Of a stretch of 64,000 nucleotides of DNA, positions 9,018 to 17,613 are shown piece after piece. The notes under the pieces were generated by a model. The model had not been told where the DNA came from. It made no database searches and saw nothing but the letters and a program-made list of their open reading frames with translations. This DNA is from Schlesneria paludicola DSM 18645. GTDB lineage: Bacteria > Planctomycetota > Planctomycetia > Planctomycetales > Planctomycetaceae. How positions within the stretch are numbered: the first letter of the stretch is position 1; the number at the start of each line of letters is the position of its first letter. The stretch lies in NCBI GenBank assembly GCA_945869955.1, contig CAMBQP010000003.1, positions 1 to 64,000 of the forward strand, given 5' to 3'. The translations under genes and the position numbers were made by a program.

Positions 9018-10151
9018 ATGCTTCAAAGACTTCCAGTCCGCTCATGGCTGCTGATTTCGAGTCTCATGCTGGGACTGAGCCCCGCATTGATGGCACAAAC
9101 GGTCGGGCCTGATGCTGGCCAACTCGCCAAGTCGCGGTTGCGAGGTGCAAATTTTCTCAAGACAACCCAGGCGGCTGATGGAAGCTGGACCTCACCCGAA
9201 TCACCGGGGATTTCGGGACTGGTCACCTTTTCAATGCTGCAAAGCGGCATCCCTGCCAAAGACCCGGTAGTGGAAAAAGCGTTGAAACATCTGGAAACGT
9301 TCATTCAACCGGACGGGGGAATCTATTCACCCAAAAGCTATCACAGCAATTATGAAACGGCGATCTGCCTGCTTGCTTTCAACGCCGCCAATGCCTCGAA
9401 AAAATACGATGAATTGATCCAGCGTGCTGACCGCTACCTGCGGAAGTTGCAATGGGATGACAGCGAACAGACCGACAAGTCAGACCCCAAATATGGGGGT
9501 GCCGGATACGGACGGACCAATGATCGCCCGGACCTGTCCAACACCACCTTTTTTCTTGACGCGCTCCAGGCGGCAGGAGCCAAAGGGGACGACCCCGCAG
9601 TCCAGAATGCGCTAATCTTTCTGTCACGCTGTCAAAATTTGGAATCGGCACATAACACGACCCCATTTCCTGCCAAAGTGAATGACGGGGGCTTTTATTA
9701 CACTCCCGCGGCAGGGGGAAACTCGCAGGCGGGAAATACGGAAAACGGAGGACTCCGCTCTTACGCGAGCATGACTTATGCCGGACTGAAGAGCATGGTG
9801 TTTGCGGGATTGACTGCTGAAGACCCGAGGGTCAAAGCAGCGCTCGAGTGGATTTCCAATCATTACTCGGTGCAAGAAAACCCGGGATTGGGGCAACAGG
9901 GGGTCTATTACTACTTCCAAATTTTTGCGAAATCGCTGTCGACGCTGGATCTGGACTATGCGACAGACACCGACGGCAAACAACATGACTGGCGTAAAGA
10001 ACTCGCGGAACATCTCTTTCAGCGACAGCAGGCGAACGGAGCGTGGCTGAATAAAAACGATCGCTGGTACGAAGGGGACCCTAACCTGGCCACCGCCTAC
10101 ACCTTGATGGCCATGAAGTACTGTGAGCCCAAGCCGTTGAAAGCCAAATAG
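9018..10151 (+). CDS. Exported prenyltransferase/squalene-oxidase repeat protein
   Basis: This 377-residue protein begins with a Sec signal peptide ending near LMAQT. The body consists of alpha/alpha-toroid repeats of the terpene cyclase/protein prenyltransferase superfamily. Repeat landmarks are FLKTTQAADGSW, LETFIQPDGGIY, YGGAGYGRTNDRPDLSNTTFFLDAL and YASMTYAGLKSMVFAGL. I see no DXDD cyclase motif, and export argues against a terpene cyclase role. Such proteins are common in planctomycetes and have no assigned function. The ATG has GAGAG six bases upstream. Confidence 0.75.
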   Translation: MLQRLPVRSWLLISSLMLGLSPALMAQTVGPDAGQLAKSRLRGANFLKTTQAADGSWTSPESPGISGLVTFSMLQSGIPAKDPVVEKALKHLETFIQPDGGIYSPKSYHSNYETAICLLAFNAANASKKYDELIQRADRYLRKLQWDDSEQTDKSDPKYGGAGYGRTNDRPDLSNTTFFLDALQAAGAKGDDPAVQNALIFLSRCQNLESAHNTTPFPAKVNDGGFYYTPAAGGNSQAGNTENGGLRSYASMTYAGLKSMVFAGLTAEDPRVKAALEWISNHYSVQENPGLGQQGVYYYFQIFAKSLSTLDLDYATDTDGKQHDWRKELAEHLFQRQQANGAWLNKNDRWYEGDPNLATAYTLMAMKYCEPKPLKAK

Positions 10152-10353
10152 CCTTCGCTCCCTGAAAACCGATTGCAGATCCTCAATCTGAATTCTCATT
10201 GAGATCCGCGTTCGCGTTGAGATCCGTAACCCGCTGAAAAACCTGCGGGAATCAGTTGCTTGTGATCATTTCCTTCAGGTCGTAAATTATCGGCCTTGCT
10301 CGAACGTTGATTTTCAATTTGATTTTGATTTTGAAATAAAAGGAGTTTTCTGG

Positions 10354-11655
10354 ATGATGTTGAAACCCTCGTACCTCATTTCTTCGATGTTACTCACCGG
10401 GGTCACCCTGTTGAATGCCGTCACCACTTTCGCTGACTGGCCTTCATTTCGCGGCAGTGATCGCACCGCCGTTTCCAGGGAAACGGGCCTCCTGAAGGAA
10501 TGGCCTGCCGGTGGACCGCCGCTCGCTTGGAAGGCCGAGGGATCTGGTCGGGGATATACCAGTCTGGCGATTGTCAAAGGCCGGATCTTCCTGTTGGGTG
10601 ATAGCATTACCGAAGGGGAAGGAACGGACGAATATCTCCTTTGTCTCGACCTTCGTGATGGAAAGCGACTCTGGGCAGCAAAAACCGGCCCCGCCTGGAA
10701 AGAAGGGCAGTCGAATTGGCAAAGCTCACGGAGCACGCCGACGGTCGACGAAGATCAGGTCTATGCCCTGACCGCCATTGGCGACTTGATCTGCTGTCAC
10801 GTCGAGTCTGGCAAGGAAGTCTGGCGTAAAAATCTGAAAACCGATTTCGGCGGCAACAAGGCGGATATGTGGGGGTACAGCGAATCAGTGCTGGTGGACG
10901 GAAAACAACTGGTCTGCACGCCCGGTGGCGGAAAAGCGACCATGGTGGCACTCGACAAGACAACGGGTGCAACACTCTGGAGTAGCGTTCGCGAAGGGGA
11001 TCGCGGGGCTGGGCATGCTTCGATCGTCACTGCAGAAATTGGCGGCGTTCGTGTCTATGTTCAAACGACCGGTAGCGGTGTGTTGGGTGTGCGTGCGAGT
11101 GACGGCAAATTGTTGTGGTCATACCCCATCGACAAGACCACGGCGGTGGCTCCGACCCCTATCATTCGTGATGACCTGGTCTTCTTCGCCGCAGGCTACA
11201 AACGAGGTGGTGCCTTACTGAAGCAGATTCCTGCTGAAAATCAGGGAGTCACCATCCAGGAAGTCTATGGATTAAAACCAGAACTCTCGAACAAGCACGG
11301 CGGAATCGTTCGTGTAGGCGAACACGTCTTCGGTGATTCCGATGATGGAGGAATCCCCTTCTGTGCTGAGATGGCAACGGGAAATGTGCTGTGGCGTAAG
11401 CGAGGTTCCGGCAATGGATCGATCGCGATGGCCGCTGCGGACGGTCGTCTGTATCTGCATTACGCGAATGGGACCATGGTACTCGCGAAAGCCGACCCCG
11501 CTGATTTTGTCGAAGTCGGGTCGTTCTCGGCCCCCGGCAGTGGTGAACGCCCGAGCTGGGCGCATCCCGTCATTTACGACGGAAAGCTTTATCTGCGCGA
11601 GAATAACACGGTTCTCTGCTACGACATTCGCGATCGAGCTGCTGCCGCAAAGTAG
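10354..11655 (+). CDS. PQQ-like beta-propeller repeat protein
   Basis: This 433-residue protein has an N-terminal signal peptide (hydrophobic residues about 5-25, ending TTFADW). Propeller blades of the PQQ-dehydrogenase/BamB type follow, for example DWPSFRGSDRTAVS, LCLDLRDGKRLWAAKTG, ALDKTTGATLWSS and VRASDGKLLWSYP. The W-x-x-FRG opening is typical of planctomycete exported quinoprotein-like proteins. No catalytic residues can be assigned, so an enzyme role is unproven. AGGAG lies 11 bases before ATG 10354; ATG 10357 is an equal alternative. The gene is followed by a terminator at 11716. A second member of this family lies at 16278-17606. Confidence 0.8.
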   Translation: MMLKPSYLISSMLLTGVTLLNAVTTFADWPSFRGSDRTAVSRETGLLKEWPAGGPPLAWKAEGSGRGYTSLAIVKGRIFLLGDSITEGEGTDEYLLCLDLRDGKRLWAAKTGPAWKEGQSNWQSSRSTPTVDEDQVYALTAIGDLICCHVESGKEVWRKNLKTDFGGNKADMWGYSESVLVDGKQLVCTPGGGKATMVALDKTTGATLWSSVREGDRGAGHASIVTAEIGGVRVYVQTTGSGVLGVRASDGKLLWSYPIDKTTAVAPTPIIRDDLVFFAAGYKRGGALLKQIPAENQGVTIQEVYGLKPELSNKHGGIVRVGEHVFGDSDDGGIPFCAEMATGNVLWRKRGSGNGSIAMAAADGRLYLHYANGTMVLAKADPADFVEVGSFSAPGSGERPSWAHPVIYDGKLYLRENNTVLCYDIRDRAAAAK

Positions 11656-11715
11656 TCGCGGGCAATCGCGATACCGCTGCCCAATACAGATTTCATCAAC
11701 AGCGAGCTCATAAAC

Positions 11716-11757
11716 AAGGTCCTCCCCGACAAGCAACTGTCGGGAGGACCTTTATTT
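11716..11757 (+). terminator. Strong Rho-independent terminator
   Basis: The two arms 11716-11731 and 11738-11752 form a 15-pair stem with one bulged C and a six-base loop, followed by TTTATTTTT on the plus strand. It sits between the convergent PQQ-like gene and tdh. It ends the plus-strand transcript and may act weakly on the minus strand, where TTGTTTAT follows. Confidence 0.85.
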
Positions 11758-11811
11758 TTACGATCACCGCGGCCAATCACGAAACTGGCCACTGAAAACT
11801 GAAAACTTCAC

Positions 11812-12843
11812 CTAATCTTCCTTCCAGCTTAAAACAACCTTCCCTGATTGACCGGAAAGCATCGCGGCAAACCCCTGTTCAAACTCGGTGTAATGGAAGC
11901 GGTGAGTGATAATTGGCTTAATATCGAGGCCGCTTTCCAGCATCACTGACATCTTGTACCAAGTCTCATACATCTCGCGACCGTAAATTCCTTTGATCGT
12001 CAGCATGTTAAAGACGACGAGATTCCAGTCGATCGCGATCTGCTCTGACGGGATTCCAAGCATCGCAATTTTCCCGCCGTGTGCCATATTCGACAACAAT
12101 TCACGAAAAGCAGAAGGGTTCCCTGACATCTCCAACCCGACATCAAAGCCCTCTTTCATTCCCAGTTGTTGTTGAACATCAGCCAGATTTCCCTCGGTAA
12201 CATTCAGAGCCACGGTTGCCCCCATTTTTCGCGCCAGGTCGAGACGGTATTCGTTGACATCGGTGATGACCACGTACCGTGCGCCGGCATGCTTGACCAC
12301 CGCAGCGGCCATGATGCCAATCGGGCCCGCTCCAGTGATGAGGACATCTTCACCAAGGACGGGAAACGATAAGGCGGTATGCACGGCATTCCCAAAGGGA
12401 TCAAAAATTGAGGCCACATCCCGATCGATATCGTGACGATGATGCCAAACATTCGTCATGGGGAGCGAAAGGTATTCAGCAAATGCCCCAGCCCGATTGA
12501 CGCCGACCCCTTTGGTATCTTTGCAGAGATGGCGTCGTCCGGCGAGACAGTTTCGACAACGACCACAAACCACATGTCCTTCACCACTGACCACTTCACC
12601 CGGATGGAAGTCGGTGACATTGGAACCAACCTCGACGATTTCGCCGACAAATTCATGACCGACCACCATCGGGACGGGAATCGTTTTTTGAGCCCACGCA
12701 TCCCACTTGTAAATGTGGACATCGGTTCCACAGATCCCCGTTCGATCGACACGAATCAAGACATCATTGATCCCAATTCCGGGGACGGGAACCCGTTTCA
12801 AGGTGAGGCCGGGGCCGGAATGCTCTTTCACCAGGGCTTGCAT
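11812..12843 (-). CDS. tdh: L-threonine 3-dehydrogenase
   Basis: This is a 343-residue zinc-dependent medium-chain dehydrogenase that oxidises L-threonine to 2-amino-3-ketobutyrate with NAD+. The catalytic zinc region is [15 protein letters not shown] with GHEFVGEI. The structural zinc cysteines are in [15 protein letters not shown]. The Rossmann motif is [18 protein letters not shown], and [28 protein letters not shown] matches Tdh itself rather than generic alcohol dehydrogenases. The start MQALVKEH is chosen because it matches the family start (about 341 residues); the frame stays open for 31 more codons. The usual partner kbl is not adjacent. Confidence 0.92.
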   Translation of the reverse strand: MQALVKEHSGPGLTLKRVPVPGIGINDVLIRVDRTGICGTDVHIYKWDAWAQKTIPVPMVVGHEFVGEIVEVGSNVTDFHPGEVVSGEGHVVCGRCRNCLAGRRHLCKDTKGVGVNRAGAFAEYLSLPMTNVWHHRHDIDRDVASIFDPFGNAVHTALSFPVLGEDVLITGAGPIGIMAAAVVKHAGARYVVITDVNEYRLDLARKMGATVALNVTEGNLADVQQQLGMKEGFDVGLEMSGNPSAFRELLSNMAHGGKIAMLGIPSEQIAIDWNLVVFNMLTIKGIYGREMYETWYKMSVMLESGLDIKPIITHRFHYTEFEQGFAAMLSGQSGKVVLSWKED

Positions 12844-12984
12844 CGTATTCACGATATCTGATTTCCATTTCCAAGTGCAAAAACCAACCACATTGTGAAT
12901 GCGTTTCGTCAAACAAAAATTCTCGCTCGTACTCATCAGGTGATGCCGCCCGGATCATAGGTTCATTCCGGCGGAGTCACCAAA

Positions 12985-13735
12985 TCATTCGGACTTTACG
13001 GTCAATCCAGCCTGTTGTTGAATTGCGATAAACAGCGCGTCCGCGATCGCGCGCATACCCTTGTCGCCGGGATGTCCGGCCACTCCTGCATGTTCAATTT
13101 TTCGCTCGGCACGCGCTGCATTCGTTTCATCGGAACCGAGTTTGGCAATGTCTACGAAAACCGCTCCCCCCACTGTGGCGGCATTGCGCATGATCTCGTC
13201 CTTGGTCGGGTTTGGCCAGAAACAACTTCGGACAAAGATGGTCGGTTTCCCCGCTTGCCGAAAGGTTTCGATCAGCTTCAAGTAAGCGGCGGCATACTCG
13301 GCTTTGGCCTGGTCGGTGGTCAGTTCGGCGACGTTTTCACCAATGGCTAAAATGACAATATCGGGGGGCAAAAGCAAGTTCGGCTTTGAACTCTTTTGCG
13401 ATGTCGAACGTAACATGTCCTCGTTCAAAATCGGCGATATTTCTCACCTGAATCTCGGGTCGGGTTCCTGCAGCCTTGGCGAGATCTGCAGTCAGTAGCG
13501 AGACATAATCCTTTTCTTTCGCACTCGCTGCCATACCCCAGGTGCCAGTCCAGCCAATCGCCGGGGCGGGGCCATGCAGCGTAATACTGTTGCCCAGATA
13601 CAGAACACGAGCGGCGGGAAGTTTCCCGATCCGCACGGGAATCGCAGGGACTTCATCAGCCTGAACTGGCAAAACACCAGCCATCGCTCCAGACAGCACC
13701 AGCAGCAGAACAAAAAGTCCGTTTTTCATCATCAT
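12985..13735 (-). pseudogene. SGNH/GDSL hydrolase split by a one-base frameshift
   Basis: Two overlapping minus-strand frames together make one exported SGNH hydrolase. The first (from 13735) has a signal peptide and the block I motif VLYLGNSIT. The second (to 12985) carries VILAIGENVAE (block III) and VAGHPGDKG (block V His). They meet at a run of six G on the plus strand, 13363-13368. Reading five instead of six joins them as ELAFAPDIVILAIGE and gives exactly 250 codons. Without the correction the product stops after 132 residues and loses the catalytic His. This may be a real lesion or a homopolymer sequencing error. Confidence 0.82.
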
Positions 13736-13856
13736 CGACCTTCACTACGGGAAACACTCTGAAACCGAGATTACCACGTCATCTTGATCGATTTTCGTCT
13801 GACCAGCAAATGCCAATTGGGTTTCCGCATCGGGTTTCCATTACCATTGCCAGCGG

Positions 13857-15194
13857 TCATCTTTGCGGGCGTGCAGGAGGGCCTCGCTTTTGCATGGGTG
13901 GAAATTCTCGGGTCCGTTGCTGCATGGCCGCCTGCAGACGTTCGGCGATCACCGGTTCGTCCTGCAGGCGATCAGAGGTTTCACCTGGATCATTCCGAAG
14001 ATTGAACAAAAAATTCTTTCCTGCTGCGGTCTCGATGAATTTCCAGTCACCATCAAACAACGCCGAATTCGCAGCGGAAATCAGAAAGGGCCCTCGATCC
14101 TGAACCGTCCCCCCTCGAATGGGGTCCCACAAGTTTTTCCCATCGATTTTCAGCGATTCGTTCCAGGGTAAACCGACGGCCGCGGTGAGTGTCGGAAAAA
14201 GATCCTGAGCCGTCATCGGTTGCTGACTCGATGTGCCGGGATCGAGTTCTGCTGGCCAGCGCAGCAAGCAGGGGACATGAATCCCTCCTTCAAAGGTCGA
14301 GCCCTTTGCGCCCCGAAACGGTCCGTTCCGTCCCGACTGATCGGCACCATTGTCCGAAAGAAAGACGACAAGCGTATTCCGCCGCAGACCTTCTTCATCC
14401 AAGGTTTCGAGGATCCGACCGATGGCATCGTCCAAAGCGTCAAGCATGGCCAAGCGAGTGATATTTTCCCCCCGATGATTTCGATATTTGGCCTCGTACT
14501 CGGGTGGGGCAGCCAGTGGGAAATGGGGAGCGTTGAAGGCAACCTGCAGATAGAACGGTCGCTGGGAATCCCGATGTTGGATCAGACGAACCGCTTCATC
14601 CGCCAACAGGAATGTCGAATACCCTGCTTCCCGAATTGAGTTTCCATTCCGTTGCCAATCGACCTGACCGTTGCGGGCCGTATGACGATGATAATCAATT
14701 TCGGCCCCCAGAAATCCAAAAAAATGATCGAAGCCCGTGCGATTGGGATGGCTGGTACTTCCGAGATGCCACTTGCCGACCAGCATCGTCTGATAGCCCG
14801 CAGACTGGAGTGTGCGAGGTAACGTAGGTAGCCCTGCGGGGAGTCCCGCATCGCGCGGCTGCAGGGGACTGGCGATCCCATACCGACGTGGCATCTGCCC
14901 AGTGAGAATGGCGGCACGAGTCGGACTGCAAACCGGATAAGTGTAATACCGTAGCAACTCGACTCCCTCGACCGCGATTCGATCGATATTCGGCGTCCTC
15001 GCAGCGCCGCCATGCAGACCCAGATCTCCCCAGCCCAGATCATCGGCAAGCAGGACGAGGAGGTGCGGAGGGGACTGGGTTTTCGCCGATGAAACCGTCT
15101 GCCCCCAAACAGACCCCGGTGCGATCAGGAGCAAGATCACGGCGGTCACAGATCGAATTTGAACAAAACGCACTGGACAGTTCCCCGCAGTCAT
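13857..15194 (-). CDS. Sulfatase (arylsulfatase family), exported
   Basis: This 445-residue type I sulfatase has a signal peptide (residues about 15-31, ending SVWGQT). Metal-binding DD (51-52) lies in LLADDLGWGDLG, and the formylglycine signature is VCSPTRAAILTG, with Cys89 the residue to be oxidised. KWHLG and FLSDNGADQ complete the active site. It probably removes sulfate esters from polysaccharides or other organic sulfates outside the cytoplasm, but the substrate is not visible from sequence. A formylglycine-generating enzyme is required and is not in this window. It is 121 bases upstream of the broken SGNH hydrolase gene on the same strand. Confidence 0.92.
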   Translation of the reverse strand: MTAGNCPVRFVQIRSVTAVILLLIAPGSVWGQTVSSAKTQSPPHLLVLLADDLGWGDLGLHGGAARTPNIDRIAVEGVELLRYYTYPVCSPTRAAILTGQMPRRYGIASPLQPRDAGLPAGLPTLPRTLQSAGYQTMLVGKWHLGSTSHPNRTGFDHFFGFLGAEIDYHRHTARNGQVDWQRNGNSIREAGYSTFLLADEAVRLIQHRDSQRPFYLQVAFNAPHFPLAAPPEYEAKYRNHRGENITRLAMLDALDDAIGRILETLDEEGLRRNTLVVFLSDNGADQSGRNGPFRGAKGSTFEGGIHVPCLLRWPAELDPGTSSQQPMTAQDLFPTLTAAVGLPWNESLKIDGKNLWDPIRGGTVQDRGPFLISAANSALFDGDWKFIETAAGKNFLFNLRNDPGETSDRLQDEPVIAERLQAAMQQRTREFPPMQKRGPPARPQR

Positions 15195-15268
15195 CCCCGC
15201 CCGTTCTTTACAAAAAGTGCGGATGGCGATCAGAGCTCATCCGCACTGTTCATCCCAGACCATCCGAC

Positions 15269-16120
15269 TCAATCAGGTCGACGTGGCCGTTCGGGACGGT
15301 CACCACCCTCATTTTGACGACCACCTCCGGGAGGCCCCCCTGCACCACCCCGTGGCCCGCGAACTCCTGGGCCTTCACCACCGGGTCCGCCCGGCCCACC
15401 TGGGCCTTCCTGTCCTGGATGGCGCTTAACGAAGTCATCAATAAATTTTTGCAGTTCGTCTTTATCGAGCTTTCCATCTTTGTCCGCGTCAAATTCTAAC
15501 GCGTGATTCAACATCCGCTCTGGGTTCACCGTTCCCCCACCCTCAGGTCCACCTGGTCCTCTCCCCGGACCGCCTGGTCCACCCGGAGCACCTGGGCCAC
15601 GAGCACCTCGAATGCCACCAGGAGGCCCCCCTTCAGGCGGACCTGCTTCCCCACCACGGCCGCGACCTCCCCCTGGTGCGCCACCCCCAGGTCCACCCGG
15701 TCCACCGCCCCCCTGACGACCTCGACCCGGTCCGCCCGGTCCGCCTGGTCCACCATCCGGTCCACCCGGTCCGCCGCCTCCCTGACGACCACCACCGGGC
15801 CCACCACCGGGACCACCGGGACCACCGGGACCACCTTGCGGACGAAACTCGTCCTCGGTCAGTTTTCCATCTTTGTTCTTGTCGAGAGCGTTTAACGAAG
15901 CGGTCGCACTTTTTAATTCTTCGGCAGAAATTTCTCCGTCATGATCGGTATCCAGGGCTTCGATCACGGGGTTGGGCCTGCGTCCTCCCGGTCCTCCCGG
16001 TCCTCCCGGTCCTCCTTGGCCGGGTGCCCCCGGTGGTCCGGGGGGAATCGGCGGTTGCGCCATCACCAGCGTTGCCCCCGCAACAACCACGGCAGCCAGT
16101 CCCCACATTGTTCGTTTCAT
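15269..16120 (-). CDS. Exported EF-hand protein with Gly-Gly-Pro repeats
   Basis: This 283-residue protein has a Sec signal peptide (ending VMAQPP). Two canonical EF-hand loops follow near the N-terminus, DTDHDGEISAEE and DKNKDGKLTEDE, and a third, DADKDGKLDKDE, lies near residue 215. About 110 residues between them, and the C-terminal tail, are Gly/Pro-rich with GGP triplets and scattered Arg/Gln. Some of the GGP triplets resemble a collagen-type Gly-X-Y pattern. Calcium binding is likely; the function is unknown. The repeats make the coding strand highly repetitive (15540-15840), so the exact copy number should be treated with care. Confidence 0.8.
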   Translation of the reverse strand: MKRTMWGLAAVVVAGATLVMAQPPIPPGPPGAPGQGGPGGPGGPGGRRPNPVIEALDTDHDGEISAEELKSATASLNALDKNKDGKLTEDEFRPQGGPGGPGGPGGGPGGGRQGGGGPGGPDGGPGGPGGPGRGRQGGGGPGGPGGGAPGGGRGRGGEAGPPEGGPPGGIRGARGPGAPGGPGGPGRGPGGPEGGGTVNPERMLNHALEFDADKDGKLDKDELQKFIDDFVKRHPGQEGPGGPGGPGGEGPGVRGPRGGAGGPPGGGRQNEGGDRPERPRRPD

Positions 16121-16277
16121 CGTTATTGCCTTTCAAAGTCAACGTTGAAGATTCCACGGCATCCGCCATTGTTTCCGGCAGAGCTCGGCGGGAATCAAAC
16201 CTTCCGAAACTCGGTCAACCACAATTCGTTCTGCATCAATCCCATTCTGCCTTGCACCACACCAATCCCAAGCTGTG

Positions 16278-17606
16278 TCACCGGGGCTTTGACTCGCTGA
16301 CACAATAAAGAAATCGATTCGATCGCAAAATCACGTCGCGACCACAGATCGCGGGAGTGGCGTTAAAATCACTTTCGTCCGAGGCGAACCGATTCTGTGC
16401 CAAGACTTCATACTTCGGTTTTGCGGCAAGCACCAGCACCCCATTCCAGCGGCTCGGAATGTATATCTTTCCATCCGCCACGATGGGTGAGGCATAGACC
16501 GGTCGGCCACCGGCATCCAACCCGGTCACTCGTTCGCGATAAACAGGTTCTCCTGTCTTGGCATTGATACAAAACGCCTGACCACGATCATCAACCCAAT
16601 ACAAATGGCCTTCAAACAGCGCGGGGGTTGCGACATACGAACTATTCCGACTGGTCCACAAGACCTGTGGCTTCTTGGCGTCGGTGCTGCCGTTCAGACG
16701 TAGCGACAGGCTTCCCGCAGAACGAAAGCCGCCAAAAACATAGACGGACTCGCCATCCGCAACGATACTGGGACAGATATTACCAGTCAGCGTATGTTCC
16801 TCAAACCAGCGAATTTTTCCGGTATCCGGATTCAGACCCCACGTTTCGCCAGGAACCGCAACCACCAAATCGGTTCGGCCGCTCGCTAACTCGATAAGCG
16901 CCGGTGTCCCATACGCCAGTTCCATGGCTGCCCCTGCTGCTTTCCAGACCTCTTTGCCTGTCTTCTGATCAAGAGCCCTGAGCGACTGACTCTCTTCCGA
17001 GGCATTCACGATCACCATGTTTTTGTACAGGATCAGACTCGCTCCGGATCCCCAGCGGCGATTGCTGGATTCTTTTCCGACGCCACTTTTCCAGAGCGGT
17101 TTTCCCTCCAGATCATACGCAACCACACCACTTTTGCCGAAGAAACAATAAACTCGTTCACCATCGGTGACGGGGGTCCCACTGGCATAGCCATGCTCGG
17201 AAAGATAACCCTGATACTGATCCTCGGGCAATTCACCTGCCACCGTGTTGGCCCAGAGCGTCTGACCCGAATCCCGGCTGATACAGACGATCTGTCGCTG
17301 CAAGGATTTCATATCACCCCCATTCGATTTGGGGAGACCATAGCCGGAATAACACGTGACAAAAATTCGATCACCCAACACAATCGGGCTGGAAGCACCC
17401 GCTCCTGGCAATTCCGCTTTCCACCGCAGGTTTTCCGTTTCACTCCACGTTAACGGCAGATGAGCAGCGGTACTGACCCCGGTACTACGGGGACCACGAA
17501 ACTGCACCCAATCGGCACCCTGAGTGTCGCCAGCCTTAGCGGAGTGCGCCGCAAAGAGTAACGCCACCAGTGAGAGAATGCACATCGAGGAGAGTCGAAA
17601 CAGCAT
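16278..17606 (-). CDS. PQQ-like beta-propeller protein, exported
   Basis: This 442-residue protein has a signal peptide (MLFRLSSMCILSLVALLF, cleavage near AHSAKAG). Propeller blades follow: DWVQFRGPRSTGVS, LPGAGASSPIVLGDRIFVTCYSGYG, LRALDQKTGKEVWKAAG, and INAKTGEPVYRERV. It belongs to the outer-membrane-assembly/quinoprotein-like repeat family, and no enzyme activity can be assigned. The start at 17606 is chosen because it begins the signal peptide and lies seven bases after the stop of the upstream gene; the longer frame from 17657 would overlap that gene. It is therefore probably co-translated with the YHYH-PEBP gene. Confidence 0.82.
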   Translation of the reverse strand: MLFRLSSMCILSLVALLFAAHSAKAGDTQGADWVQFRGPRSTGVSTAAHLPLTWSETENLRWKAELPGAGASSPIVLGDRIFVTCYSGYGLPKSNGGDMKSLQRQIVCISRDSGQTLWANTVAGELPEDQYQGYLSEHGYASGTPVTDGERVYCFFGKSGVVAYDLEGKPLWKSGVGKESSNRRWGSGASLILYKNMVIVNASEESQSLRALDQKTGKEVWKAAGAAMELAYGTPALIELASGRTDLVVAVPGETWGLNPDTGKIRWFEEHTLTGNICPSIVADGESVYVFGGFRSAGSLSLRLNGSTDAKKPQVLWTSRNSSYVATPALFEGHLYWVDDRGQAFCINAKTGEPVYRERVTGLDAGGRPVYASPIVADGKIYIPSRWNGVLVLAAKPKYEVLAQNRFASDESDFNATPAICGRDVILRSNRFLYCVSESKPR

Positions 17607-17613
17607 GTTCAAG

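Noticed and set aside
15503-15895. Long open frames on the plus strand opposite the EF-hand gene
   Set aside because: They are shadows of the Gly-Pro repeat DNA; the minus-strand frame has a signal peptide and EF-hand loops.
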